13,841 nt of DNA from Bacteroidota bacterium (GTDB lineage Bacteria > Bacteroidota > Bacteroidia > Bacteroidales > CAJPTX01), in assembly GCA_002748015.1 (NCBI GenBank), contig PDRH01000139.1:1-13841 (forward strand). Direction: 5' to 3'. Below, piece after piece: positions 7,414-13,841 of this stretch (the stretch's first letter is position 1; every line of letters starts with the position of its first letter). The notes under the pieces are model-generated. The model saw nothing but the letters and a program-made list of their open reading frames with translations. It ran no database searches and was not told the DNA's origin. The translations under genes and the position numbers were made by a program.

Positions 7414-8902
7414 GTGCACCTCCCCTGCTGTATTTAGTATACTCGTCGAGGAGGGCTGCGTAGAACATCTCAGCGATGAGCCTTGCTCCCCTAGGCGTGA
7501 AGTGCACGTAATCCTTGGTGGCAAGGGACTTCTTAGCTGCAACCCATGCAAGCATGGCATTAGTCCCCCCCATGGCCGCCTGCATGTCCCAGAAGGCAAT
7601 GCCCGCCTCAAAGGCCGCCTTGCGCTGGGCCTCCTTGACGATGGGGATATTGGAGTAGGACTGCATGGTCTCCCCGACCTTCTGCGCCATGTCAGAAACT
7701 CCAATGAGAATGAATGCGGCAGTGGGGAATAGACGCTTGAGACGGAGAATCTGCCTTTTAAGCTGGCGCTGATAGTAGCTATAGTCCTTAAGGCGGGATG
7801 GCACAACGTTTACGCCGAACTGCAGGAGTATAAGACGCGGAGCGAAGTGCTGCGCATAAGCGGTAAGTAGGCTATCCGAAAAGGAAGTAAAGTCAGTTCC
7901 GCTGCTACCGCGGAGCGCTACATTATCTACCTGCACCCCATACTGGGTCTCGAGCGAAAGGCCATATACTTCAATAGGCCCCTCCGAGGAGAAACTTAGG
8001 GTGAAGGCTTTATCCTTGTGCGGCACGGTGAACGAGTGCTCCTGGTATATGGCGCTACCCTCACTTGTATAGCTATCGTAAATTGTATCTGCAAGATCAA
8101 TGTCCATCGTCGTGGGACTTACCGTGGGGTGGTAGAGAATACGGCAACGGTTGAAATTCATAGCACGCCCGGCGTTCCTAGAGCGACGCACCACCACATC
8201 GGCGAAGTAGTATACGGTATCGTTCTCCTCAAAGGTATCAACGCATCGAGCGAGACTCCCGCAGAGGCCATAGTCCAAGCCCTTTATGCGCTTACGCGCC
8301 GGCATGAAGTTGAAGCGCTTCCACCCCTTCGCCTTCATGCGTAGGCCGTAGGGCAAATAGTGGTTGGGGACAAGGGGTACTAGACCTACGCCTCCGCCCC
8401 CAAAGGTATTCTGTAGGCGCGAGCGAAGGAAGGACGAGATGCGGTCCCCCTCTATCTGCGAGTCGCCGAAATGGAATATACGAACCTGCTGCTTCTGCGA
8501 ATTCTTCAGGGCAGCAAAGAAGCGAGACAATTGGGCTTTCCCCCTTTCATCAAACTCTAGAGCTTGGACAACATCTACAGTTGGCAGGGGCGGAGCTGTA
8601 AGTACGGTATCAGTCTGCTGGGTGCTATCTACCCCTACGAATGGTACAGGTGCTGTGGCGATTGTCGTATCCGCCTTATCACCGACGAATAGGGCATTGA
8701 GGTTCTCCACGGCATTCGCCTGGCTAATGATGCTGCTCACGGCGGAGTCAGGCTCGACGCTTACAGGGTTGGGCCTAAAGCCTGGCAGAGATTCAACCCC
8801 CGGAAGATAGCTAGTGCCTAGGATTTCCTCGTTGAGATAAACAAGGGCATAGATAGCGATGAGTACGCCGAGGAGGAAAAGCGGGATACGCTGAAACTTC
8901 AT
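7403..8902 (-). CDS. Membrane-anchored SGNH/GDSL-family hydrolase or acyltransferase (cluster copy 2)
   Basis: This 499-residue protein has an uncleaved-looking N-terminal membrane anchor at about residues 7-23 (PLFLLGVLIAIYALVYL). A Pro/Thr/Val-rich, low-complexity linker extends to about 120, and a C-terminal SGNH domain follows. Catalytic blocks are FHFGDSQIEGDR (Asp147, Ser148), a block III that reads LLQFGVN (Asn365), and KDYVHFTP with Asp464 and His467. The domain would face the periplasm. It differs clearly from the neighbouring SGNH protein in block I (GDSQ versus GDSH) and block III (FGVN versus GTND), so the two are old paralogs or distinct subfamilies rather than a recent duplication. 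It starts 18 bases after the lytic transglycosylase stop. The ATG at 8900-8902 gives the anchor directly. The likely role is acyl transfer to, or removal from, an envelope glycan together with the MBOAT protein. Substrate and direction are unknown. Confidence 0.88.
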   Translation of the reverse strand: MKFQRIPLFLLGVLIAIYALVYLNEEILGTSYLPGVESLPGFRPNPVSVEPDSAVSSIISQANAVENLNALFVGDKADTTIATAPVPFVGVDSTQQTDTVLTAPPLPTVDVVQALEFDERGKAQLSRFFAALKNSQKQQVRIFHFGDSQIEGDRISSFLRSRLQNTFGGGGVGLVPLVPNHYLPYGLRMKAKGWKRFNFMPARKRIKGLDYGLCGSLARCVDTFEENDTVYYFADVVVRRSRNAGRAMNFNRCRILYHPTVSPTTMDIDLADTIYDSYTSEGSAIYQEHSFTVPHKDKAFTLSFSSEGPIEVYGLSLETQYGVQVDNVALRGSSGTDFTSFSDSLLTAYAQHFAPRLILLQFGVNVVPSRLKDYSYYQRQLKRQILRLKRLFPTAAFILIGVSDMAQKVGETMQSYSNIPIVKEAQRKAAFEAGIAFWDMQAAMGGTNAMLAWVAAKKSLATKDYVHFTPRGARLIAEMFYAALLDEYTKYSRGGARAE

Positions 8903-8920
8903 GAGCTATCGCCACCAGGG

Positions 8921-10288
8921 CTACTTCTTGACGTATATCTTTAGCATCTGCCCCACGTTAATGCGCGAACCACGAATGCCATTCCAGCGCCTAAGCTGCG
9001 AGACCTTCACGCTGTAGCGCTGGGCTATTTTACCCAGCACATCCCCGCTACGCACCTTGTAGCGTACGAGCTTCCTATTCTTCGGACGGTAGGAGGACTT
9101 CCCCCTACGGTTCGCCTTGGGCGGCTCCCTTACGGTCTTGGCTGACAGGTACACCTCACCCTTATAGGCCTTGATGGAGTCCTCATTATCTATAAAAGCA
9201 CCCACCTGATCAACGGGGAGGCGCAGGACATTCCGACGGGGAGAGGGGAGAAGGTCACGTTTATACTGAGGGTTGAGATCCCGCAGCTGCTTGATGGGCA
9301 TGGCGAGCACCGTAGCAACCTGCTCCAGGTGCAACCGTCCCTTGACCTCTACGGTGTCAGCTATTGCTGGGAAGGTAATGGGCTTGGCAACTATCCCATG
9401 CTCATTCGCATAGGTCATGGCGTAGGTTGCTGCTATAAAGGCCGGCACGTATCCCCTGGTTTCTCGGGGGAGGTAGTAGTATATATCCCAGTAGTTGGTT
9501 TTGCCCCCCGAGCGACGTATAGCCTTATTCACGTTGCCGGGACCGCAATTGTAGGCCGCGATAACCAGTGTCCAGTCACCGTACATCTTATACAGATCTC
9601 GGAGGTAGCGCGCAGCCGCCACTGTCGAGAGCAACGGATCACGCCGCTCATCAACATAGGAGGTAACCCTCAAGCCATAATGCCTCCCAGTGCTATACAT
9701 CATCTGCCATAGACCCGTAGCACCAACAGGGGATACAGCACGGGGGTTAAGCGCCGACTCTATAATCGGTAGAACCTTCAGCTCCATGGGTAGCTGGTAG
9801 CGGTCGAGGATCTCCTCGAAGATCGGGAAGTAGTGCTCCGCCAAACCGAGCATAACCCCCATGTGCCCACGGGAACGCTTGATGTAGACATTGATATAGT
9901 TGCGAACTATACCGTTGAAGTTAAGCTCTATCGGCGAATTGATGCGTGCTAGGCGACTGATGAAAAGCGAGTCGTTGATTTCAGAGACCGCCTCTACGGT
10001 ATCATCCAGAGCCATCTCTATTGCTAGGTCAACCGAATCCTCCAAGGAGTGGCGCACGTACCACAGGTTAAGGATGCTATCGAGGTTATTGAGATAGGTC
10101 TGACACTCGATTTCCTCGAGCATTACCCTCTCCTCCGCCGTAAGGGTATCAGCCTTCGCAGCCCCTACGCTGGCCGGGACGCTCTTCCCCTGTGGGGCAG
10201 CAGTCTGCGTATTCGCTGAGGTGTGCGTTATACCTACAAGGAGGATGGCCATCGCCAGGGTGAATATTCTCTGCATTATCGCTTTCAT
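8921..10288 (-). CDS. Secreted lytic murein transglycosylase with LysM domain (MltD-like, GH23)
   Basis: The 455-residue protein cleaves the MurNAc-GlcNAc bond of peptidoglycan to leave 1,6-anhydroMurNAc. A signal peptide is visible at about 1-24 (MQRIFTLAMAILLVGITHTSA) with no lipobox cysteine. The GH23 domain contains the catalytic glutamate in PIIESALNP (Glu177), then VSPVGATGLWQMM, and the AAYNCGPGNVNKAI motif. A degenerate LysM-like stretch may lie at about 310-360 (VEVKGRLHLEQVATVLAMPI, then LRDLNP). The C-terminus (about 408-455) is a good LysM domain, YKVRSGDVLGKIAQRYSV onward, for glycan-strand binding. The start is the ATG at 10286-10288, two bases after the DUF5683 stop; a second ATG lies four codons in. 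The longer frame up to 10369 overlaps DUF5683 and lacks a signal peptide at its beginning. The reaction needs a free C6 hydroxyl on MurNAc, which links it functionally to the O-acyltransferase genes downstream. Confidence 0.95.
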   Translation of the reverse strand: MKAIMQRIFTLAMAILLVGITHTSANTQTAAPQGKSVPASVGAAKADTLTAEERVMLEEIECQTYLNNLDSILNLWYVRHSLEDSVDLAIEMALDDTVEAVSEINDSLFISRLARINSPIELNFNGIVRNYINVYIKRSRGHMGVMLGLAEHYFPIFEEILDRYQLPMELKVLPIIESALNPRAVSPVGATGLWQMMYSTGRHYGLRVTSYVDERRDPLLSTVAAARYLRDLYKMYGDWTLVIAAYNCGPGNVNKAIRRSGGKTNYWDIYYYLPRETRGYVPAFIAATYAMTYANEHGIVAKPITFPAIADTVEVKGRLHLEQVATVLAMPIKQLRDLNPQYKRDLLPSPRRNVLRLPVDQVGAFIDNEDSIKAYKGEVYLSAKTVREPPKANRRGKSSYRPKNRKLVRYKVRSGDVLGKIAQRYSVKVSQLRRWNGIRGSRINVGQMLKIYVKK

Positions 10289-10290
10289 GG

Positions 10291-11394
10291 TTAGAATCGT
10301 AGCTGAACTTGGAGGGCCATCGCCTGGGGAGACTCCCCAACCTGCAGGGGAGCAATGGAGGGTTGCCACATGAGCGAGAGGTTATCGTCCACATTCCAGT
10401 AGAATAGGTGGGCACTCACGTAGGCATCGAGCACATTCAGGACGTAGAGGAGGGATAGCATGATGGTATTGAAATCCCGCCACCGCTGGTTGTAGTCGCG
10501 CATGTGCTCAAGGTCAGACTGATTGCGCTTACCATTGAACTCATCAACAGTTGTAGGATCCTGGTCCAGTAGTGCAGTCAAAGCCCTATCGTAGCGGTGG
10601 GTAAGCTGGTTGAAGCGCACCATGTTTGAGGCGAAATATATGCCTAGCCCGTACATCATGGGCACCTTCCAGTAGCGCTGGGTGTAGACCTGCCCGAGCC
10701 CCGGTAGCAAGGCGGAGGCGACCATGGCCGTAACAGGGGAGATATAGCGTCTCTCATGGAAATATAGCGCATCGAAAACCGAAAGGGAGTAGGTGAGGCC
10801 CGCCGCTATGTAGGAGAAGCGCGTTCTCCAGCGATAGTTCTTCAGATCCGACTGGTAATCTGCCAAAGCCCCGGGGTCAGTGGGTGCGACCTGGCTATTC
10901 AGATCCTGCCACTTATGGTTGAAATGTAAGCCCAGCGCGGTAAAGCCCGCCATACCACCATAGAAAACCGGAAGCTTCCAGTAGTCCCGATTGACTATCT
11001 GCCCGAAGCCAGGTATAAAGATGGCTGCCACCGCCAAACGTCCCTGTGGCATCCCATCGCAAAATCGCCGCCACGGGCTGGCATCAGGCGCTACGGGAAG
11101 GTCGGGCACAACGGGTGCTGTGGCATCTACGGTACGGTCAGCAGAAACATCTATAGTTGTTAGGCGACCTACGGTATCCGAATGGTGTACTGTATCTGGG
11201 GTACCCGCAAGCCTAGTGGAGTGGAAGGAGTCGTTGTCTGGCGACAGCTCAATGCTGGAACCCGTGGAGCTATCCTGCCCAAATGCACCAGTTGCAATGC
11301 CGACCACCAGGAGAAGAAGGCTAATGGCCACAACCACCCTCAGCACGCGGTCGTACTGCCGTCCCAGCTTTCCCCAGTCCATCATGGCCCCCAC
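10291..11394 (-). CDS. DUF5683 membrane protein with a duplicated module
   Basis: This 367-residue protein has a signal peptide or anchor at about 17-39, a Ser/Thr/Asp/Pro-rich linker to about 105, and two copies of the DUF5683-type module. Copy 1 has IPGFGQIVNRDYWKLPVFYGG (127-147), then NYRWRTRFSY and LSVFDAL. Copy 2 has LPGLGQVYTQRYWKVPMMYG (230-249), then NQRWRDFNTIM, LNVLDAYVSAHLF and a VDDNLSLMWQPS ending. Copy 2 resembles the family as I remember it; copy 1 is an extra, diverged unit. No biochemical function is known to me. The family commonly sits between parB and a lytic transglycosylase in Bacteroidota, suggesting an envelope role. The start is the GTG at 11392-11394, with AGGAGG 5 bases upstream (11400-11405); the ATG at 11385 would have poorer spacing. 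It begins 9 bases after parB and ends 2 bases before the transglycosylase start. Confidence 0.85.
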   Translation of the reverse strand: MGAMMDWGKLGRQYDRVLRVVVAISLLLLVVGIATGAFGQDSSTGSSIELSPDNDSFHSTRLAGTPDTVHHSDTVGRLTTIDVSADRTVDATAPVVPDLPVAPDASPWRRFCDGMPQGRLAVAAIFIPGFGQIVNRDYWKLPVFYGGMAGFTALGLHFNHKWQDLNSQVAPTDPGALADYQSDLKNYRWRTRFSYIAAGLTYSLSVFDALYFHERRYISPVTAMVASALLPGLGQVYTQRYWKVPMMYGLGIYFASNMVRFNQLTHRYDRALTALLDQDPTTVDEFNGKRNQSDLEHMRDYNQRWRDFNTIMLSLLYVLNVLDAYVSAHLFYWNVDDNLSLMWQPSIAPLQVGESPQAMALQVQLRF

Positions 11395-11403
11395 TCCATC
11401 CTC

Positions 11404-12378
11404 CTACTTAAGGCGTTGCAGCTTCTCCATAAGCTCGCGTCGCTCGCCCTCGGTACGGTAGGAGATTACCACCCTACCGCTACCATTGCTCCCGGATTTT
11501 ACCTGAACGCCCCAGCCCAAGAGCTCATTCAACTCCTTCTGCATGGCAAGGACATGGTCCGCCACCTGCTGATCGGTACGTTTTGCCACCCCCTCCTTCT
11601 GCTTCCCCTCCTCATCCCTACTAGCCACGAGTTCCTTCACCAGCTGCTCCACTGCTCGCACAGACAGGCCATGCTCCACTATCTGCGCCGCTATGGCCTC
11701 CTGCTGCGAGGCATCCTCAAGGGTTAGCAGTGCACGGGCATGCCCCATGGATATCTTCCTGGAGCGAATACTAGCCTGTATGGAGATGGGTAACCGCATT
11801 AGCCGCAGGTAGTTCGTAACGGTTGAACGCTTCTTACCGACGCGGTCAGCCAGCTGTTCCTGGGAGAGGTGGCACACCTCCATAAGATCCTGAAAGCCCA
11901 GCGCAATCTCTATGGCATTAAGATCCTCGCGCTGGATATTCTCCACCAGTGCCATTTCGCGAGTCTTAGCATCATCCCCCTCCACAATGTGCACCGGCAC
12001 GGTATCCAGGCCAGCCAGCTTTGACGCACGCAAACGGCGTTCACCAGCCACCAGCTCGTAGCGCTCCCCAACCCGACGTACCGTAAGCGACTGGATCACG
12101 CCGTAGGACTGTATGGATTCGGCCAGCTCAGCCAGCGCCTCCTCATCGAAGTCCTCACGCGGATTGTTGGGGTTAATATCTATCAGATTGAGGTCTACCT
12201 CAACCTCGCTTACCCCCATTTCCTTTTTGGGGGGCGACTTCTGCGGTGCGGATGCCTCTGCGGGCGATGCGTTTATCTCCTGCGCCGCCTTCTCCAGGGA
12301 GTCTATGCTATCATCCGCTGGTAGACCAGGAAGGATTGCATCTATCCCCTTACCAAGGGCGGGTTTCTTGCCTGCCAT
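11404..12378 (-). CDS. parB: Chromosome partitioning protein ParB
   Basis: ParB binds parS sites near the origin and spreads as a CTP-dependent DNA clamp. With ParA it segregates the chromosome. The 324-residue protein shows the expected order: N-terminal LGKGIDAIL motif (ParA-interacting), an Ala/Pro/Ser linker, the CTP-binding ParB/Srx domain with NPREDFDEEAL, GERR (residues 112-115) and ENIQRE (146-151), a helix-turn-helix region at about 165-205 (LSQEQLADRVGKKRSTVTNYLRL) with the adjacent MGHARALL, and a C-terminal dimerisation domain to the end. The ATG at 12376-12378 has a good AGGAGG Shine-Dalgarno sequence (12386-12391) seven bases upstream. It starts 2 bases after the parA stop, which supports one transcript. 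No parS-like site was found by eye in the window. Confidence 0.96.
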   Translation of the reverse strand: MAGKKPALGKGIDAILPGLPADDSIDSLEKAAQEINASPAEASAPQKSPPKKEMGVSEVEVDLNLIDINPNNPREDFDEEALAELAESIQSYGVIQSLTVRRVGERYELVAGERRLRASKLAGLDTVPVHIVEGDDAKTREMALVENIQREDLNAIEIALGFQDLMEVCHLSQEQLADRVGKKRSTVTNYLRLMRLPISIQASIRSRKISMGHARALLTLEDASQQEAIAAQIVEHGLSVRAVEQLVKELVASRDEEGKQKEGVAKRTDQQVADHVLAMQKELNELLGWGVQVKSGSNGSGRVVISYRTEGERRELMEKLQRLK

Positions 12379-12380
12379 AC

Positions 12381-13202
12381 CTACGCCTCCTCCTGCTTAT
12401 CATCCTGCGAGGACTCCGCACGCACAGTATTACGCTCCAGCAGCTCATGCGCCAGGTTGAGATAGTTGGTCGCACCGGCGCTCCCCGGATCGTAAGTTAT
12501 GATGGGCTGTCCGTGGCTGGGAGCCTCGCTGAGCTTTACATTCCGCTGAATCATGGTCTCGAAAACCATAGAACCGAAATGCTGCTTTACCTCATTCACG
12601 ACCTGGTTGGCCAAGCGCGTACGCGCATCGTACATCGTGAAGAGGAAGCCCTCTATCTTAATCATCGAGGCGTACTTCTGCTGCACTATCCTTATCGTAT
12701 TGAGCAGCTTACCCAGCCCCTCCAGAGCGAAGAACTCGCACTGCACCGGTATGATAACAGAATCGGCCGCTGCCAGGGCATTCAGGGTGACGAGCCCGAG
12801 GGATGGAGCGCAATCGATGAATATGTAGTCGTACTCATCAAGCAGGGGGGCGATCGCATTCTTGAGCACAAACTCACGATGCGGCCGCTCTATCAGCTCC
12901 ACCTCTGCCCCTACCAGATTCACATGCGAGGGGATGACATCCAGCGAAGCCATATCACCCCCAACATTGAGGAGAACATCATGCGGGTCAAAGCCCGCCT
13001 CGCCCTCATGGGTTATGCACTCGTATATACCAGCCGTTGCCCTATCCGTAAGGCCCAGACCTGAGGTCGAGTTTGCCTGCGGGTCTGCGTCTATAAGGAG
13101 TACCCGCTTGTTGAGCACCGCCAAACAGGCCGACAGGTTAATGGCGGTGGTCGTCTTACCCACACCACCCTTTTGATTCGCTATAGGGATTACTTTGGCC
13201 AT
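12381..13202 (-). CDS. parA: Chromosome partitioning ATPase ParA (Soj)
   Basis: ParA is a deviant Walker ATPase that binds DNA non-specifically and drives movement of ParB-parS complexes. The 273-residue protein starts MAKVIPIANQKGGVGKTTTA, with the deviant Walker A KGGVGKTT at 11-18 including the signature lysine Lys11. Walker A-prime follows as LLIDADPQ near 35-42, and the Walker B/switch region DYIFIDCAPSLG near 120. Its size is that of chromosomal Soj-type ParA without an N-terminal DNA-binding extension. The open frame continues to 13334, but the family's N-terminus fixes the start at the ATG 13200-13202. It is the first gene of the seven-gene cluster. A TATATTTG -7 element lies about 90 bases upstream. 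ParA stops 2 bases before ParB starts. Confidence 0.96.
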   Translation of the reverse strand: MAKVIPIANQKGGVGKTTTAINLSACLAVLNKRVLLIDADPQANSTSGLGLTDRATAGIYECITHEGEAGFDPHDVLLNVGGDMASLDVIPSHVNLVGAEVELIERPHREFVLKNAIAPLLDEYDYIFIDCAPSLGLVTLNALAAADSVIIPVQCEFFALEGLGKLLNTIRIVQQKYASMIKIEGFLFTMYDARTRLANQVVNEVKQHFGSMVFETMIQRNVKLSEAPSHGQPIITYDPGSAGATNYLNLAHELLERNTVRAESSQDDKQEEA

Positions 13203-13289
13203 TGCTCCGTACTTTTCCTTTCTTCTACTGCGACATAAATTGCTCAGTATCCATACACCAAGGGATAAGAACCCTATGGTATGGGGACG

Positions 13290-13297
13290 CAAATATA
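13290..13297 (-). promoter_or_regulatory. Bacteroidota-type -7 element (TATATTTG) before parA
   Basis: Read on the minus strand this is TATATTTG, an exact match to TAnnTTTG, set in AT-rich sequence 88 bases upstream of the parA ATG. It would give a leader of about 80 bases. The -33 box is weak: TTTG occurs 26 bases upstream, longer than the usual 19-21, and a TTG lies 12 bases upstream. It is the best promoter candidate for the parA to MBOAT cluster. Confidence 0.5.
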
Positions 13298-13529
13298 AGC
13301 ATTTAAAGACAACTCGCACGCCGCAAAGTACCAATTCGGCTAACTACAGGACGCTGTACGAGGGGAATAGGCAGAGGGAGTTGCTGTTAGCTCGGAAAGC
13401 AGAAACAGAACAAACAGTACAAAGCCACCAGCATTAGCAACGCAAGTCTGGCGGAAAGGCTGTGGGCTAGCCCCGTTGAACAAAGTGTAAAAGCAAAAAA
13501 CAACCACCCAATACAGAGCAACGGCCCGT

Positions 13530-13554
13530 AGGCATAGCGGCTCGCCGCATGCCT
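13530..13554. other. Strong hairpin upstream of parA, function unknown
   Basis: AGGCAT-A-GCGG (13530-13540), loop CTCG, then CCGC-ATGCCT (13545-13554) forms a 10-base-pair stem with one bulged A. No T tract follows on either strand, so it is not a standard terminator. It lies in the 450-base stretch 13203-13653, which otherwise holds only the parA promoter element, a GGGCTAGCCC palindrome at 13464-13473, the G-rich tract and the terminator. I see no convincing gene there. Confidence 0.4.
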
Positions 13555-13561
13555 CAATCTG

Positions 13562-13601
13562 CCCCAACCACCAATACCCCCCTAAACCGCCCCCCTCCCC
13601 C
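13562..13601 (-). other. G-rich tract, possible G-quadruplex (minus strand)
   Basis: On the minus strand four G runs occur in order: five G (13601-13597), six G (13595-13590), six G (13582-13577) and four G (13565-13562). The loops between them are 1, 7 and 11 bases. The last loop exceeds the common limit of seven, so folding is possible but not certain. The tract begins 3 bases beyond the terminator's T run. Confidence 0.4.
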
Positions 13602-13604
13602 TAC

Positions 13605-13633
13605 AAAAAAGGGGTGCGCCCTCGCGCACCCCT
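13605..13633 (-). terminator. Rho-independent terminator of the T9SS cargo gene
   Basis: On the minus strand a 10-base-pair stem (AGGGGTGCGC pairing with GCGCACCCCT, arms 13633-13624 and 13619-13610) with a 4-base loop is followed by a run of T residues to 13605. It lies 20 bases after the stop codon of the partial gene at the right edge and would insulate that gene from the parA cluster. Confidence 0.92.
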
Positions 13634-13653
13634 CCCAAAGCAAATATATCCTC

Positions 13654-13841
13654 CTACTGCAGCAGCGTAACGTTCCCCTTCATGTCGAACAGGTCACCGT
13701 TGAAGAACTCGCCGGTGCAACGGAAGGCGAATACCCCCATAGGCAGCAGCCTGCCCTTCATGTAGCCGTTCCAGCCCTGCAGCGGGTTCGTCGTCTCGTA
13801 GATCTGCTCGCCCCACCGCGTGAAGATCTGCAGCTTGTACT
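13654..13841 (-). CDS. T9SS type B C-terminal sorting domain protein, 3' end only
   Basis: Only the last 61 residues are in the window; the gene continues past the right edge. The sequence reads as the end of a gliding-motility-associated (CHU_C-type, type B) C-terminal domain: LQIFTRWGEQIYET, then GWNGYMKGRLLPMGVFAF, and a final strand motif MKGNVTLLQ before the TAG at 13654-13656. This domain directs proteins through the type IX secretion system to the outer surface, and Bacteroidota is its usual home. The N-terminal part, which would tell the cargo's function, is not visible. Loss of the start makes the full length unknown. A strong terminator follows the stop. Confidence 0.88.
   Translation of the reverse strand, partial: YKLQIFTRWGEQIYETTNPLQGWNGYMKGRLLPMGVFAFRCTGEFFNGDLFDMKGNVTLLQ

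Noticed and set aside
7411..7416. CACGTG core as a possible parS site
   Set aside because: The flanks do not match the TGTTTCACGTGAAACA-type parS consensus, and the site overlaps two gene ends. No other parS-like sequence was seen in the window.
7211..7732. 173-codon plus-strand frame
   Set aside because: It is antisense to both SGNH genes, whose catalytic motifs are clear, and it shows no domain of its own.
7414..7806. N-terminal extension of the first SGNH frame by about 130 residues
   Set aside because: It is a shadow of the other SGNH gene in another frame (Arg/Ser/Pro-rich), and a good signal peptide begins at the GTG at 7413.
10289..10369. N-terminal extension of the lytic transglycosylase frame
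   Set aside because: It overlaps the DUF5683 coding end, and the signal peptide begins at the ATG at 10288.
13464..13473. GGGCTAGCCC palindrome as a terminator or operator
   Set aside because: It is a 10-base palindrome without a loop or a T tract and has no second copy nearby.
13340..13567. 75-codon minus-strand frame with two hydrophobic stretches
   Set aside because: It starts with TTG, has no ribosome-binding site or recognised family, and its Phe/Leu/Val richness follows from A-rich sequence on the other strand. A small membrane protein is not excluded but not supported.

Overview
The window looks like a piece of a Bacteroidota chromosome, most likely Bacteroidales. The support is a type IX secretion (T9SS) type B sorting domain at the right edge, TAnnTTTG promoter elements instead of sigma70 boxes, and the order parA-parB-DUF5683-LysM lytic transglycosylase, which I recall as common in that phylum. 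Base composition is moderately GC-rich (mid-fifties percent by eye). Coding density is high, and all genes but one lie on the minus strand. The species cannot be named from this window.

Layout, left to right. Positions 1-3169 (minus) hold uvrB, recF and the first eight codons of a further gene, packed as one transcript for DNA repair and replication. At 3270-3851 a lone plus-strand gene encodes a DUF5698/DUF2179 (UPF0316-type) membrane protein. Positions 3852-4135 are intergenic, with a hairpin after that gene and a strong mscL terminator. mscL (minus) follows at 4136-4558. Positions 4658-13202 (minus) form a seven-gene cluster read as parA, parB, a DUF5683 membrane protein with a duplicated module, a secreted GH23 lytic transglycosylase with LysM, two different SGNH/GDSL hydrolases, and an MBOAT membrane O-acyltransferase. 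Gaps are 18 bases or less and two junctions overlap. Positions 13203-13653 are a gene-free leader with a promoter element, a hairpin, a G-rich (minus) tract and a terminator. At the right edge is the 3' end of a T9SS type B cargo gene.

How the parts may work together. ParA and ParB segregate the chromosome origin. The transglycosylase cuts peptidoglycan and needs a free MurNAc C6 hydroxyl. MBOAT plus SGNH pairs are the known architecture for exporting acyl groups and attaching them to cell-envelope sugars, including that same hydroxyl in the PatA/PatB and OatA-type systems. The cluster could therefore couple chromosome segregation to local cutting and chemical protection of the wall. That is inference; the gene identities and their tight packing are direct observation. 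I saw no mobile element, CRISPR array, tRNA or rRNA.
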